NCBI GenBank assembly: GCA_023717605.1
Contig: JAMQPH010000036.1
Location: 1 to 43,287, forward strand
DNA from: Pyrinomonadaceae bacterium
Lineage (GTDB): Bacteria; Acidobacteriota; Blastocatellia; Pyrinomonadales; Pyrinomonadaceae
Direction: 5' to 3'
Length of the DNA: 43,287 bases
Part shown: piece after piece, positions 25,794 to 34,163 of the stretch
Numbering within the stretch: position 1 is the first letter of the stretch
Layout: the number at the start of each line of letters is the position of its first letter
Program-made: the position numbers and the translations under genes
Notes under the pieces: model-generated
What the model was told of the DNA's origin: nothing
Seen by the model: the letters and a program-made list of their open reading frames with translations, nothing else
Database searches by the model: none

Positions 25794-27275
25794 TTGAAAG
25801 TGCTCCCCTCCAGTCGCGGGCTACTCGTTTTCGTCCTGATGCTGCTCATCTTTTCCGTCGCCGCGCAACCTATCACTGATCCAGACTTCTGGTGGCACCT
25901 GAGAACAGGGCAATACATCGTTGAGACTAAGAGCATTCCATATACAGACATTTTCTCCACCTTGCGTTTCGGAAGCGAGTGGGTCACGCATGAATGGCTT
26001 TCCGAAGTATTTATCTATTCAGTTTTTCGTACGCTGGGCTACGGAGGATTGATTGCGATCTTTTCATTTCTTATTACTGCTGCATTCTGGATAGTCTATC
26101 AACGGTGCAGGAAACGTGGCGTGCATCGCTATGTTGCAGGATTTGCACTGCTCCTGGGAGCCGCCGCCACGATGCCTACGTGGGGCGTGCGACCGCAAAT
26201 GTTTTCCCTCCTTTTCGGCAGCATCTTTATCAGTTTTCTGGATCGATACTCTGGACGCGAAGCGATGCCTTCGATTTGGTGGCTCGCGCCTTTAATGATT
26301 CTTTGGGTCAACATGCACGCCGGATTTGCTTTGGGCCTCGTCTTAATCCTTCTCACAATCGCCGGTCTTTTGTTGGATTGGTTGTTGCTGCGTAAGGATT
26401 CCCTCGCTGACGTTTGGCGGCGCACGCGTCCGCTCTGTTGGGTGCTGATTATCTGCGGAGCGGCAGTCTCCCTCAACCCAAGTGGCATACGCATCTACTC
26501 GTACCCTTTCGAAACTCTAACTTCCCCTGCGATGATGCAGTACATAAACGAATGGAAATCACCAGACTTTCACGAGCCGATGTTTCAGGCCCTGGGTCTA
26601 TTGATCGTTGCGACTTTCTCTGTTCTGGCCGTGTCAAACAAGCGGCCACGTCCAGGAGAGTTGCTGCTGCTTGCAGCAACTGGGTGGGCAACACTGCGGT
26701 CGGCGCGAAATGCCCCATTCTTCGCTCTGGTTGCAATCCCTCTACTTGCTGAGCATTCGTGGGATTTGATCACCACTCACCCTTGGGGTCGGCGGCTCAA
26801 TACGCCTGAGAAGCCTGAACTGCGTATTAGACCGGCGCTAAAGATCGGACTCACTCTTTTATTATTGGTACTCGGTCTAACCGTTGCTGCGTTGAGCATC
26901 CAACAAGCCGTGGCAAAACAGGTGATCGTAGAAGCGCGGGAGTTTCCTGCTGCGGCCGTTGATTTTATGGTGGCCCAGAGACCCCCTCAACCGATTTATA
27001 ACGATTACATTTGGGGTGGCTACTTAATCTGGAGGCTTTATCCGGGTTACCGTGTCTACATTGATGGTCGCGCCGATGTCTATGGCGACGGCCTGATAAA
27101 CGAGTTTCTCCAGGTAAAGGATGGTAAGACGGCGTGGCGTGAACCTTTGGATAATCACGGCATCCGCACGGTGTTAGTTAAGCCGGATGAAGCGCTTGCC
27201 AGCCTGCTCCGCCAGGACGGGGCTTGGCAGAACGTTTTTGAGGACAAATACTCCGTAATTTTTGTCCGAAGATAA
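25794..27275 (+). CDS. Polytopic membrane protein, GT-C glycosyltransferase-like
   Basis: 493 aa from TTG at 25794 with GAGGA upstream. An N-terminal span, then a luminal-type loop with 'DPDFWWHLRTGQYI' and 'WVTHEWLSEV' (acidic/aromatic loop as in GT-C enzymes), then about nine more spans to residue 370, and a C-terminal soluble domain ('YNDYIWGGYLIWRLYPGYRV', 'YIDGRADVYG'). I recall proteins of this layout in Acidobacteriota and Chloroflexota annotated as hypothetical membrane proteins. It is transcribed away from pilin 1. A role in sugar transfer to pilus or envelope is inferred from the fold only. Confidence 0.75.
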   Translation: MKVLPSSRGLLVFVLMLLIFSVAAQPITDPDFWWHLRTGQYIVETKSIPYTDIFSTLRFGSEWVTHEWLSEVFIYSVFRTLGYGGLIAIFSFLITAAFWIVYQRCRKRGVHRYVAGFALLLGAAATMPTWGVRPQMFSLLFGSIFISFLDRYSGREAMPSIWWLAPLMILWVNMHAGFALGLVLILLTIAGLLLDWLLLRKDSLADVWRRTRPLCWVLIICGAAVSLNPSGIRIYSYPFETLTSPAMMQYINEWKSPDFHEPMFQALGLLIVATFSVLAVSNKRPRPGELLLLAATGWATLRSARNAPFFALVAIPLLAEHSWDLITTHPWGRRLNTPEKPELRIRPALKIGLTLLLLVLGLTVAALSIQQAVAKQVIVEAREFPAAAVDFMVAQRPPQPIYNDYIWGGYLIWRLYPGYRVYIDGRADVYGDGLINEFLQVKDGKTAWREPLDNHGIRTVLVKPDEALASLLRQDGAWQNVFEDKYSVIFVRR

Positions 27276-27329
27276 CGCTAGGCGAGTCGAATATTAGCCA
27301 CAACATATGCCCTCTTTGCCTTGTTACGT

Positions 27330-27417
27330 AGTCAGTTTAAGTGGTGTGCCCTGGCAGCGACGGTGCTAACCTTCTTAGCACTCATGCCGCAGATTCATTT
27401 CAAAATCCTCTCGTTTA
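27330..27417 (+). pseudogene. N-terminal remnant of a paralog of the 29972-31801 gene
   Basis: This stretch reads 'FKWCALAATVLTFLALMPQI', which aligns with residues 9-28 of the 29972 protein ('VKWGALAATAMVLLSLTPQI'). No start codon lies in the right place, and the match ends after about 30 codons. It follows 55 bp after the 25794 gene. It indicates that a second copy of that large membrane gene once lay here and was deleted. Confidence 0.65.
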
Positions 27418-27456
27418 GAGTCTGTAGATTGCAGCCTTGCTTTTTCCTATCGAACA

Positions 27457-28962
27457 TCATCGGTAGACAGACACTTCCTTGAAGTAAGGAGAAGCGTCTC
27501 TACACTTCACGCCCTGATCACGCAGCAAGTCAAAGCGCTCCCGAAGCGGCTGCTCAACGATTGTATCAATCTCCGGATGAAAGCCGTGGAAGAAGAAGAT
27601 TCGTCTTACGCGCTCTGGCGTCTGCATCGCGACAATCTTATCTATCAATGATTGTGCCTCCCTCTCGAGTGTTGCTCTGCGACCCGCACCGCTAATGCGT
27701 CCTTCGTAGCCAGGATGCTCGTCAGTTTCGGCAGGAAAGCTTGTTTCAAAAAGGTTCTTAGTAATAGAGCTGCGCTCCAGATAATAATCGATTGGTAAGC
27801 GAGTAAGACTGGTGAATATAACCACGTCACCGTCATTGGCGGTTTGGCTGAGATACGTCGCCATCGCCCTGTTGTCGCAACTGCTTGAAGCCGGATGAAC
27901 GACAATCATGGCAACTACAGTGAACACTACTAGAGCAGACGGCAAAAGATAGTTTGTTCTCCTGCCTATAAGCGCGCCGATCGTCAACGCAAAGAGGGGC
28001 AGGCCCACAATGGCGAGCCGGGAATTAAAGATTGGCTTAGCTATAGAAATAAGAAGTGGAGTCGACAAGGTTATCGCCAGCAACCAGAGCGGAAGACTGA
28101 TGAGATGTATCTTGCTGAACTGGCGCCAGGATGCAAAACCGCTTCTCCACCAGAGGAATAGAAGCACGGGAAGAACGAGCCAGAAGGCCCCACCGTAGAG
28201 CAGAAATAAATCCCCCATCATAGAAAGACTCGGTCTCTTTACCCACGCCAGGCCTTCTCCGGAATGCGCGATCTGATCCAGTAAAACCGGGGCCCACAAA
28301 AACATGTAGGGGATCAAAGACAGTCCCATGGCGACGACAAATCTCGTCATGCGTACATGGCGGTAGAACAGAAGGTGGCAAACGATCTGGGCGAAGAGCA
28401 AGAAGAAGAATGCTATGTGCGTAAATGTTCCGAGGATATTGACTAGAATGTAGAGGGCAAAGTACAGACGGGAGTCGCGAGGTTTGATTGAGAACTGTAG
28501 GTATAGCCATGTGGATAAAACTGAGAGCAACGATAATAGCGAATACATGCGAGCAAACTGCGCCGAAAGAATCGCCAGAGGGCTCGTAAGGTAAATGGCT
28601 GCGCAAAGTAACCCCGTCTTGCTTCTGTAGAGCTCCCGCCCTAGGCCATATACCGCGAAGACGCTCATTATGTAGAACAGACCTGACAAGCTTCTGACCG
28701 CTTGCTCACCAGTTCCAAACACTCGCACCCATCCAAAAAGAATCTGATAGTAAAAGAAAGGATGGATGTCGGCTTTTAACGTCGCTAATGCTGAACTGTA
28801 ATTCAAGCCGGAAGTTTTGACGCTCCAAACCTCATCGGAAGTGTAGGCTGTGTTCGAGTTGTAAAGCGCGAAGAATGACGAACAAAGCAGCAGCAGGAGT
28901 AGGCTGACGCATGCTGTGCGTTGGCTCTGCTGAATCTCTTGAGAATTATGATTTGAAGTCAA
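27457..28962 (-). CDS. GT-C family glycosyltransferase (GT39/PMT-like)
   Basis: 501 aa from TTG at 28962 (AGGT upstream). About 11-12 membrane spans. The first loop carries the acidic motif expected of GT-C enzymes ('AYTSDEVWSV', then 'LKADIHPFFYYQILFGWVRV'), and 'GTGEQAVRSLSGLF' follows as in ArnT/PMT-2-like proteins. The C-terminal 130 residues form a soluble domain ('DGDVVIFTSLTRLPIDYYL'). These enzymes move a sugar from a polyprenyl-phosphate donor to protein or lipid outside the membrane. It lies between the two pilin modules, so pilin or cell-surface glycosylation is a reasonable guess. Confidence 0.82.
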   Translation of the reverse strand: MTSNHNSQEIQQSQRTACVSLLLLLLCSSFFALYNSNTAYTSDEVWSVKTSGLNYSSALATLKADIHPFFYYQILFGWVRVFGTGEQAVRSLSGLFYIMSVFAVYGLGRELYRSKTGLLCAAIYLTSPLAILSAQFARMYSLLSLLSVLSTWLYLQFSIKPRDSRLYFALYILVNILGTFTHIAFFFLLFAQIVCHLLFYRHVRMTRFVVAMGLSLIPYMFLWAPVLLDQIAHSGEGLAWVKRPSLSMMGDLFLLYGGAFWLVLPVLLFLWWRSGFASWRQFSKIHLISLPLWLLAITLSTPLLISIAKPIFNSRLAIVGLPLFALTIGALIGRRTNYLLPSALVVFTVVAMIVVHPASSSCDNRAMATYLSQTANDGDVVIFTSLTRLPIDYYLERSSITKNLFETSFPAETDEHPGYEGRISGAGRRATLEREAQSLIDKIVAMQTPERVRRIFFFHGFHPEIDTIVEQPLRERFDLLRDQGVKCRDASPYFKEVSVYR

Positions 28963-29103
28963 GACCTGTTTACCTGCAGAGCTATTTGACGGTGGTCCAT
29001 TTCACACGTTATCCGTGGCATTGTGCAACTCATCGCCTCAATCCACCCAAATGCAGGCGCTTGAAACATTAACAAGTAAAAAACGAAGTATTCGTAGAAA
29101 GCT

Positions 29104-29143
29104 TGACGGGCGTGAACTGCTGATTGGCAGTCCTCGCCCGTCA
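29104..29143 (-). terminator. Stem-loop after Flp pilin 2
   Basis: TGACGGGCG pairs with CGCCCGTCA; inner arms ACTGC/GCAGT extend it. On the minus strand AGCTTTCT follows. Same outer arms as after pilin 1, so the whole pilin unit, including its 3' end, was duplicated. Confidence 0.7.
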
Positions 29144-29179
29144 CACTCCTTAGTCTAGCCGATTATCGTGCGATGCAAC

Positions 29180-29341
29180 TTAACTCTGATCCGCACCGTT
29201 TTGAAGTCTGTTGGTGAGCGACCAGGTGCCGCCGCTGGCGTAGATGACCGCTGCCGCAACGGTGATCAGACCGGCGATAACTGCATACTCCAGCGTCTCC
29301 ATACCGCTTTCGCCCTTGAGGAAATTCTTAATCGTTTTCAT
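29180..29341 (-). CDS. flp: Flp major pilin 2
   Basis: 53 aa. Leader MKTIKNFLKGESG, then METLEYAVIAGLITVAAAVI with the same G/xxxxEY site as pilin 1, differing mainly in the leader (KG for ND), one helix residue (T for A) and the C-terminal tail ('SLTNRLQNGADQS'). AAGGAG-type site ('GAAGGAGC') before ATG. It has its own sigma-54 promoter, enhancer and leader but no assembly genes downstream, so it is a separate pilin unit. Two pilins could be subunits for different conditions or copolymerise. Confidence 0.95.
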   Translation of the reverse strand: MKTIKNFLKGESGMETLEYAVIAGLITVAAAVIYASGGTWSLTNRLQNGADQS

Positions 29342-29486
29342 TAGTATGCTCCTTCAGTCTACTGAAAGGGTTTAGGATTTGTCCCAGACCCCCGCACTTG
29401 TCTGGAAAAGATTACACAAAAAGTGCAGGCGTCATCTCGGTAAGCCCCAGAGCGCTCACCGCGGATCACGGCAACACTTCTGGTCC
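29342..29486 (-). promoter_or_regulatory. Conserved 5' leader of pilin 2
   Basis: The predicted start is near 29486. It shares AGTGCAGGCGTCATCTC (29422-29438, plus strand) and GATCACGGCAACA (29464-29476) with the pilin 1 leader. Near the start codon, CTTTCAGT-AG-ACTGAAGG can fold close to the ribosome site; the equivalent stem is imperfect in pilin 1. Confidence 0.5.
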
Positions 29487-29497
29487 CGTTCGTTGGT

Positions 29498-29512
29498 GCA
29501 ACGGTCGTGCCG
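29498..29512 (-). promoter_or_regulatory. Sigma-54 promoter of pilin 2
   Basis: On the minus strand: CGGCACGACCGTTGC(A), matching the -24/-12 consensus with correct spacing. It shares the ACCGTTGC part with the pilin 1 promoter. The palindrome at 29671-29686 lies about 160 bp upstream. Confidence 0.88.
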
Positions 29513-29670
29513 TTTGCAAACGGCTGAGGCCAAAGCCATGGATCCGCTTCCTTTTTTACTGATAGTGAAGGGCCGGAAAGACTGAAGATACTAGGGATTA
29601 TGGTTGTGTTGGCTTGATAGCATATTAGCAAAGCCGCTCCCGGAGACTGCTCTTTATCGACTCCAGGGAA

Positions 29671-29686
29671 TGCTCGCTAGCGAGCA
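29671..29686. promoter_or_regulatory. Palindromic enhancer-like site upstream of pilin 2
   Basis: TGCTCGCTAGCGAGCA is a perfect 16-base palindrome, of the same family as 25158-25175 and 31948-31963. It could also serve the divergent gene at 29972. Confidence 0.78.
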
Positions 29687-29971
29687 GCTGTGACACAACC
29701 CGCTCCGGCCTGCGATGGCTGAAGGCTTAACAAGGAGAGACTGATCGGCATGGCCTTTGATGAATTGGAGGTGTTCCAAGGCCTTGAGCACGTATCGTGA
29801 CTTTCTTCCGTCATGTCGAAACGAGGCTTCCCGAGCTGAATTGTTGCCTGTGAGACCATCCATTGAGAGGATGTTACTACTGGAAAGTAGTATCGGGATC
29901 ATCAGGACTGTGAGCTATGATTGTAAACGTTCAGTCGATGAATTGCCCGCGCGGCAATCTACTGAAAAGCT

Positions 29972-31801
29972 GTGAACATATTCTCCTCTGACACCGTGAA
30001 GTGGGGCGCTTTAGCTGCTACGGCTATGGTGCTGCTGTCACTTACCCCTCAAATTCAACTTTGGTTCCTTCGCGGCAGGGATTGGAATGGAGCATATGCG
30101 ACCATTCAGGGAGATGAGTATCTCTATTCAGGTTATCTAAATGCTTTGATAGATGGACGGCCCCGTCGGAATGATCCTTTTTCAGGGCGAGACAGTATTT
30201 CGAAGGCACCGTTGCCGGAAACAGCCTTTTCCATCCAATTCATACCGGGTTTCGTGATTGCTACTTTGGCGCGAGCATTCGGCGTTACAGCCTCAACTGC
30301 CTTTATTGTGCTGGCGGGTGCAACGGGATTACTCGCCGGTCTCTCAGTCTTCTGGCTGCTGGCCTCGGTGACAGGTGATCGCAGGTACGCAGCTGCCGGC
30401 GTCCTTGTTGTGCTGTGCTGTGGGGCGCTCGCGGGAGGGGAAGGGCTTGTCGGAGTATTCTTGAACCATCCCCGCAGCTTCTTTCTGCCTTTTCTCAGGA
30501 GATATCAACCCGCAGCAGTCTTTCCACTGTTCTTCGTCTTCTGCACATCAATCTGGCGGGCGCTTACCCAAGAAAGTAAATCCCGCGCTCGGCTCGAGTC
30601 GATACTTGCTGGGCTAACTCTAGCCGTGCTGGTGTTCTCTTATCTCTATCTGTGGACCGCCGCTGCCGCATGGCTTTTGTGCCTGGCGTTATTGTGGATC
30701 TACTTGAGGCCTGCGACCGAGAGACGCCGCAGCCTGGAAGTATTCTCAATATCCGGATCAATACCGATTCTCGCGCTGTTGCCCTACGCATATCTTGTCT
30801 CGCATCGTGCTGCGAGTTTGGATGACGCACAAACTATGTTTTTGACGCATCGACCGGATTTGTTTCGCACGCCCGAATTGCTCGGTGGGTGTATTCTTGT
30901 GTTACTCATTATTTGGATTCACCGCGGCAAGGTTGAACAGAGCGAGCCGCGTGTTGTCTTTGCCGCATCTCTTGCGTTGCTACCCTTTGTTGTCTTTAAC
31001 CAACAAGTCCTAACAGGTCGATCAATGCAGCCGTTCCACTTTGAAAATTTCGTTGCGAACTACGCCGTGCTGGTTAGCCTAATGATCACGTTAAAGCTTT
31101 TCTGGAAGGCTGTTCCGAATCGTGCTCTGGCATGGATTGCTGCGCTGTGCTTTTTATGGGGCGCGATAGAAATAGGTTTGCCGGCACTGGCGCGCTCCGG
31201 GCCGGAGGTCGCTAACGATCAGATGGTCCCTGTGCTGCGGCGGTTGAAAGAATTATCAAAGCAAGACGGTACGCTCTCGAGCCTGCGCGATGAAGGTAAG
31301 ACATCGACGCTGGTGTTTTCTCCGCATGCTGAAGTGATGGGATTACTTCCCACGTGGGCTCTGCAAGGCACGCTGCTGGCTTTGGGAGGTTTCGAGTTTG
31401 GGGGTGCATCACAACAACAGCGGAAAGAATTGCTTTACCTCTATTTATACTATTGCCAAGCGAACGGAGAACGCTTGCGAGAATTCTTAAATGAGCGGAG
31501 CGACGATTCCCTTATGAACTACTACGCGCCAAGTGTGATATTCGGACACGAGAGAATACTGCCTATGCTAGGTTTTGATTTTAGGCCTATCCGGCAAGAC
31601 GAGATTGACGAAGAAGTGCGGGCCTACCAGGCTTACGTGGATTCCTTTTCCCGCGAGAGGGCCTGGAAGCAACCGCTCACTTACGTCGTCACCAGAATGG
31701 AGCGCGAACCGGACTTGTCTCAAATTGATCGCTGGTACCAGCGCGATGCCGGCGAGCAAGCGGGATCTTACCGCCTATTTCGTGTGAAGCTGCGTTTCTA
31801 A
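29972..31801 (+). CDS. Large polytopic membrane protein, GT-C-like
   Basis: 609 aa from GTG at 29972; ribosome site weak. An N-terminal span (about 10-28) is followed by an extracytoplasmic loop with acidic/aromatic residues ('IQGDEYLYSGYLNALIDG') and about eleven more spans to residue 410. The last 200 residues form a soluble domain ('LVFSPHAEVMGLLPTWALQG'). The layout resembles GT-C transferases, but no specific family is recognised. It is transcribed away from pilin 2, like the 25794 gene from pilin 1. An N-terminal remnant of a paralog lies at 27330-27417. Confidence 0.7.
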   Translation: MNIFSSDTVKWGALAATAMVLLSLTPQIQLWFLRGRDWNGAYATIQGDEYLYSGYLNALIDGRPRRNDPFSGRDSISKAPLPETAFSIQFIPGFVIATLARAFGVTASTAFIVLAGATGLLAGLSVFWLLASVTGDRRYAAAGVLVVLCCGALAGGEGLVGVFLNHPRSFFLPFLRRYQPAAVFPLFFVFCTSIWRALTQESKSRARLESILAGLTLAVLVFSYLYLWTAAAAWLLCLALLWIYLRPATERRRSLEVFSISGSIPILALLPYAYLVSHRAASLDDAQTMFLTHRPDLFRTPELLGGCILVLLIIWIHRGKVEQSEPRVVFAASLALLPFVVFNQQVLTGRSMQPFHFENFVANYAVLVSLMITLKLFWKAVPNRALAWIAALCFLWGAIEIGLPALARSGPEVANDQMVPVLRRLKELSKQDGTLSSLRDEGKTSTLVFSPHAEVMGLLPTWALQGTLLALGGFEFGGASQQQRKELLYLYLYYCQANGERLREFLNERSDDSLMNYYAPSVIFGHERILPMLGFDFRPIRQDEIDEEVRAYQAYVDSFSRERAWKQPLTYVVTRMEREPDLSQIDRWYQRDAGEQAGSYRLFRVKLRF

Positions 31802-31947
31802 TAATTGCTCCAGGCACCTGGTAGCGATCTTGTCTCGCTTAATTTGTGTCATAAGCGACTAAGAATGAACGGGCAGAGCTTAAGCACTACGTTAAGAGTG
31901 TGTCTTGCAACAAGCTTCTCGATCCTTAATTGTTGATCTTGTGCAGG

Positions 31948-31963
31948 TGCTCGCCAGCGAGCA
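31948..31963. promoter_or_regulatory. Palindromic enhancer-like site upstream of the 32109 gene
   Basis: TGCTCGCCAGCGAGCA, followed by GTTG as at the pilin 1 site. It lies 85 bp upstream of the sigma-54 promoter at 32048-32062. Confidence 0.75.
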
Positions 31964-32047
31964 GTTGTCGCTCATCCGCTCACCCATATCACCCCAACTA
32001 GTGCGGTCCAATCTCGGGTCTCCGGGGAGTTCTAGCCTGTTTTCGCT

Positions 32048-32062
32048 TGGCATATTTCTTGC
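32048..32062 (+). promoter_or_regulatory. Sigma-54 promoter of the 32109 gene
   Basis: TGGCATATTTCTTGC keeps GG and GC ten bases apart and matches TGGCA and TTGC. The transcript would start near 32074, leaving a 35-nt leader. Confidence 0.8.
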
Positions 32063-32108
32063 GATAAGTTCTGGCCTAAAAGTTTGCTTGCGATTCTGGA
32101 AGGCCCCC

Positions 32109-33020
32109 ATGAACTGCAAAAACTCGCTCCTAGTGGCAGCTTTCCTTTTGGGGAGTTGCTCGTTGGCTTTGCCCCAAGCGGAGAGACCTCTAACGCCTGT
32201 TCGGTTGCTGCGGAATGGCGACGTCATCCGCATGCATAAAGACGGCGTCAAGCCAGATGAGATCATCGTTACGATATGGATTTCCGAGTGTCGGTTCGAC
32301 ATATTTCCGCAAGTTCTGCTTGATTTGGAAAGGCGTGGTATCCCAGATAGCGTGCTGTTAGCAATGACGCTCGCTCCGTACGGCCCCACCGCCACTGCCC
32401 CGGTTTCGTCTCCCAAGCCCGCGCCTCAAACTGTTAAGATCCAAATCCCGGCAGGAACTGTGATCGAGGTTGAAATAGCCTCCCGCGTCTCGTCGGCAGA
32501 TGTTAACAGAGGCAGCCGCCTGACATTTCGGGTGTCGCGTCGAGTTTTCGTCAATGGCGTTCTGGCAATAAACCGAGGAGCGATTGCCAGAGCCCGAGTG
32601 CTCGAGAGAAAGCGTGCCAAAAGCTGGGGCCGTGCGGGAACGATTGATTGGATAATGGAAGATGTGGATGCGGTTGACGGCACGCGGGTTCCTATTGAGC
32701 TCCTGGGCCACGTGAAGGGCACTAATCACAGAGCCGCCGTCGTCGCCGCCGCCATAGTCACCGGGGCCATAGTTTTCCCCTACAGCCCTCCGGCCGGGCT
32801 GATCTGGGGGCTGAAAAAGGGCGATGAGGCAGTCCTCTACGCAAGTAGTAAATCGACCGCCAAGGTCAGCGATAACACAGAGGTTGGAGGCTTGCTGCCT
32901 GAGGAGAAAAAGGTAATTCTCCACTCAGTAGATAAACTCAAAGCCGCCGACGCTCAAAGCGCTGCAGGACTTCCGGCCTTCAACAAGCGTTTTCGACCAA
33001 CCCCAATCCGCCAACCCTGA
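32109..33020 (+). CDS. Sigma-54-controlled exported protein with repeat domain
   Basis: 303 aa from ATG at 32109, chosen over the open upstream frame (31905) because GGAAGG lies 6 bases before it and a signal peptide starts here ('NCKNSLLVAAFLLGSCSL'). Residues about 30-78 resemble the repeat of the 9931-10704 protein ('VIRMHKDGVKPDEIIVTI', 'RFDI', 'LERRGIPDSVLLAM'). The second part, about 100-300, has 'IPAGTVIEVEIASRVSSADV', which resembles the beta-barrel of proteins near conjugation/secretion machines, and a Gly/Ala-rich hydrophobic span. Function unknown. Shared regulation with the pilins suggests a pilus or envelope role. Confidence 0.75.
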   Translation: MNCKNSLLVAAFLLGSCSLALPQAERPLTPVRLLRNGDVIRMHKDGVKPDEIIVTIWISECRFDIFPQVLLDLERRGIPDSVLLAMTLAPYGPTATAPVSSPKPAPQTVKIQIPAGTVIEVEIASRVSSADVNRGSRLTFRVSRRVFVNGVLAINRGAIARARVLERKRAKSWGRAGTIDWIMEDVDAVDGTRVPIELLGHVKGTNHRAAVVAAAIVTGAIVFPYSPPAGLIWGLKKGDEAVLYASSKSTAKVSDNTEVGGLLPEEKKVILHSVDKLKAADAQSAAGLPAFNKRFRPTPIRQP

Positions 33021-33047
33021 CGAACTTAACTGTCCTCTAAGCAAGGA

Positions 33048-34163
33048 TTAAACAGAAGGTGACACGCCAGTGTTCCAGGTGCGGAGCTGCAATCCGTCCG
33101 CGTCTTCTTCTTGAATGAATTTTACGGCCATCACGCCATATTGCTTCAGACGGCGGTAGAGCTTGCTGCGATCTATTCCCAGGGCCGCGGCCGCTCGTAC
33201 CTGATTGCCGCCGAATTGCTGTAATACCGAGAGGATGTAGCGCTTTTCGATCTCCGCGAGGGGAACGCTGTCGCTCATGTAAGCTTGAAGCACTTGCCGC
33301 AGGTCGTTGGAGGTGGTCTTGGTGATCCCCGCTGAAAGTTCGACGGGCAGATCATCAAGTCCCAATTCTTCTCCAGTTCCAATAGCGACGGCATACTCGA
33401 CCGCGTTCTCGAGTTCGCGCACGTTACCCGGCCATGGGTATTCGGTTAGTGCGCGCATCGCCTCAGCAGTAAAGCGCCGCGTAGCAATGCCTTCGCGTTG
33501 AGCCTTAAGCCGGAGGAAGTGAGCAATTAGTAAGCTGACATCATTACCTCGCGTGCATAGTTCCGGTAGTTGGATGGGCAGCACGCGAAGCCGATAGTAG
33601 AGGTCCGGTCGGAACCTGCCCTCCGCAACAGCCTGGCCCAAGTTGCAATTCGTGGCTGAGATGACGCGTACATCGATTGCCAAGTTCGTCCGGGCGCCGA
33701 TTCTGCGCACAGTACGTTCCTGCAAGACTCGCAAAAGTTTAGCCTGCGCGGAGAGGTTGAGCGCGTCTACCTCATCAAGAAAGACTGTGCCTCCGGAGGC
33801 TTTTTCAAAGAGGCCGCAAGTATTGGCGAGCGCGCCGGTGAAAGAGCCACGTTGATAACCAAACAGTTCCGCTTCGATAAGCGTTTCGGGAATGGCGGAG
33901 CAGTTGATATCGACAAAGCTGGAGTTGCGACGCGCGCTTTGATCATGGATGGCCCGAGCGACCAGCTCTTTCCCGGTGCCAGTTGCACCCGTGATGAGTA
34001 CGGAACTATCAGTGGGCGCCACACGCTGGATAATGGAAAAAAGCTTCGTCATCGCGGGCGATTGGCCCACGATGACGGGATGGCTTTTGGCCCTTTCGGG
34101 GGAGGTTGCCCGGTCAAAACATTTCCCGGGGATCTCAATGGGTCCACTGATCGTAGCTGCCAT
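33048..34163 (-). CDS. Sigma-54-dependent transcription activator without receiver domain
   Basis: 371 aa. Only about 30 residues precede the AAA+ domain, so there is no receiver, GAF or PAS sensor. Walker A is GATGTGKE (59-66), the sigma-54 contact loop is GSFTGA (106-111, usually GAFTGA), and Walker B is 'GGTVFLDEVD'. 'FRPDLYYRL' and 'WPGNVRELEN' follow. The Fis-type HTH is at about 325-348 ('VRAAAALGIDRSKLYRRLK'). It should bind palindromic enhancers and open sigma-54 promoters, and is the only such protein in the window. It faces the 32109 gene tail to tail. Activity would have to be set by its own level or a partner protein. Confidence 0.93.
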   Translation of the reverse strand: MAATISGPIEIPGKCFDRATSPERAKSHPVIVGQSPAMTKLFSIIQRVAPTDSSVLITGATGTGKELVARAIHDQSARRNSSFVDINCSAIPETLIEAELFGYQRGSFTGALANTCGLFEKASGGTVFLDEVDALNLSAQAKLLRVLQERTVRRIGARTNLAIDVRVISATNCNLGQAVAEGRFRPDLYYRLRVLPIQLPELCTRGNDVSLLIAHFLRLKAQREGIATRRFTAEAMRALTEYPWPGNVRELENAVEYAVAIGTGEELGLDDLPVELSAGITKTTSNDLRQVLQAYMSDSVPLAEIEKRYILSVLQQFGGNQVRAAAALGIDRSKLYRRLKQYGVMAVKFIQEEDADGLQLRTWNTGVSPSV

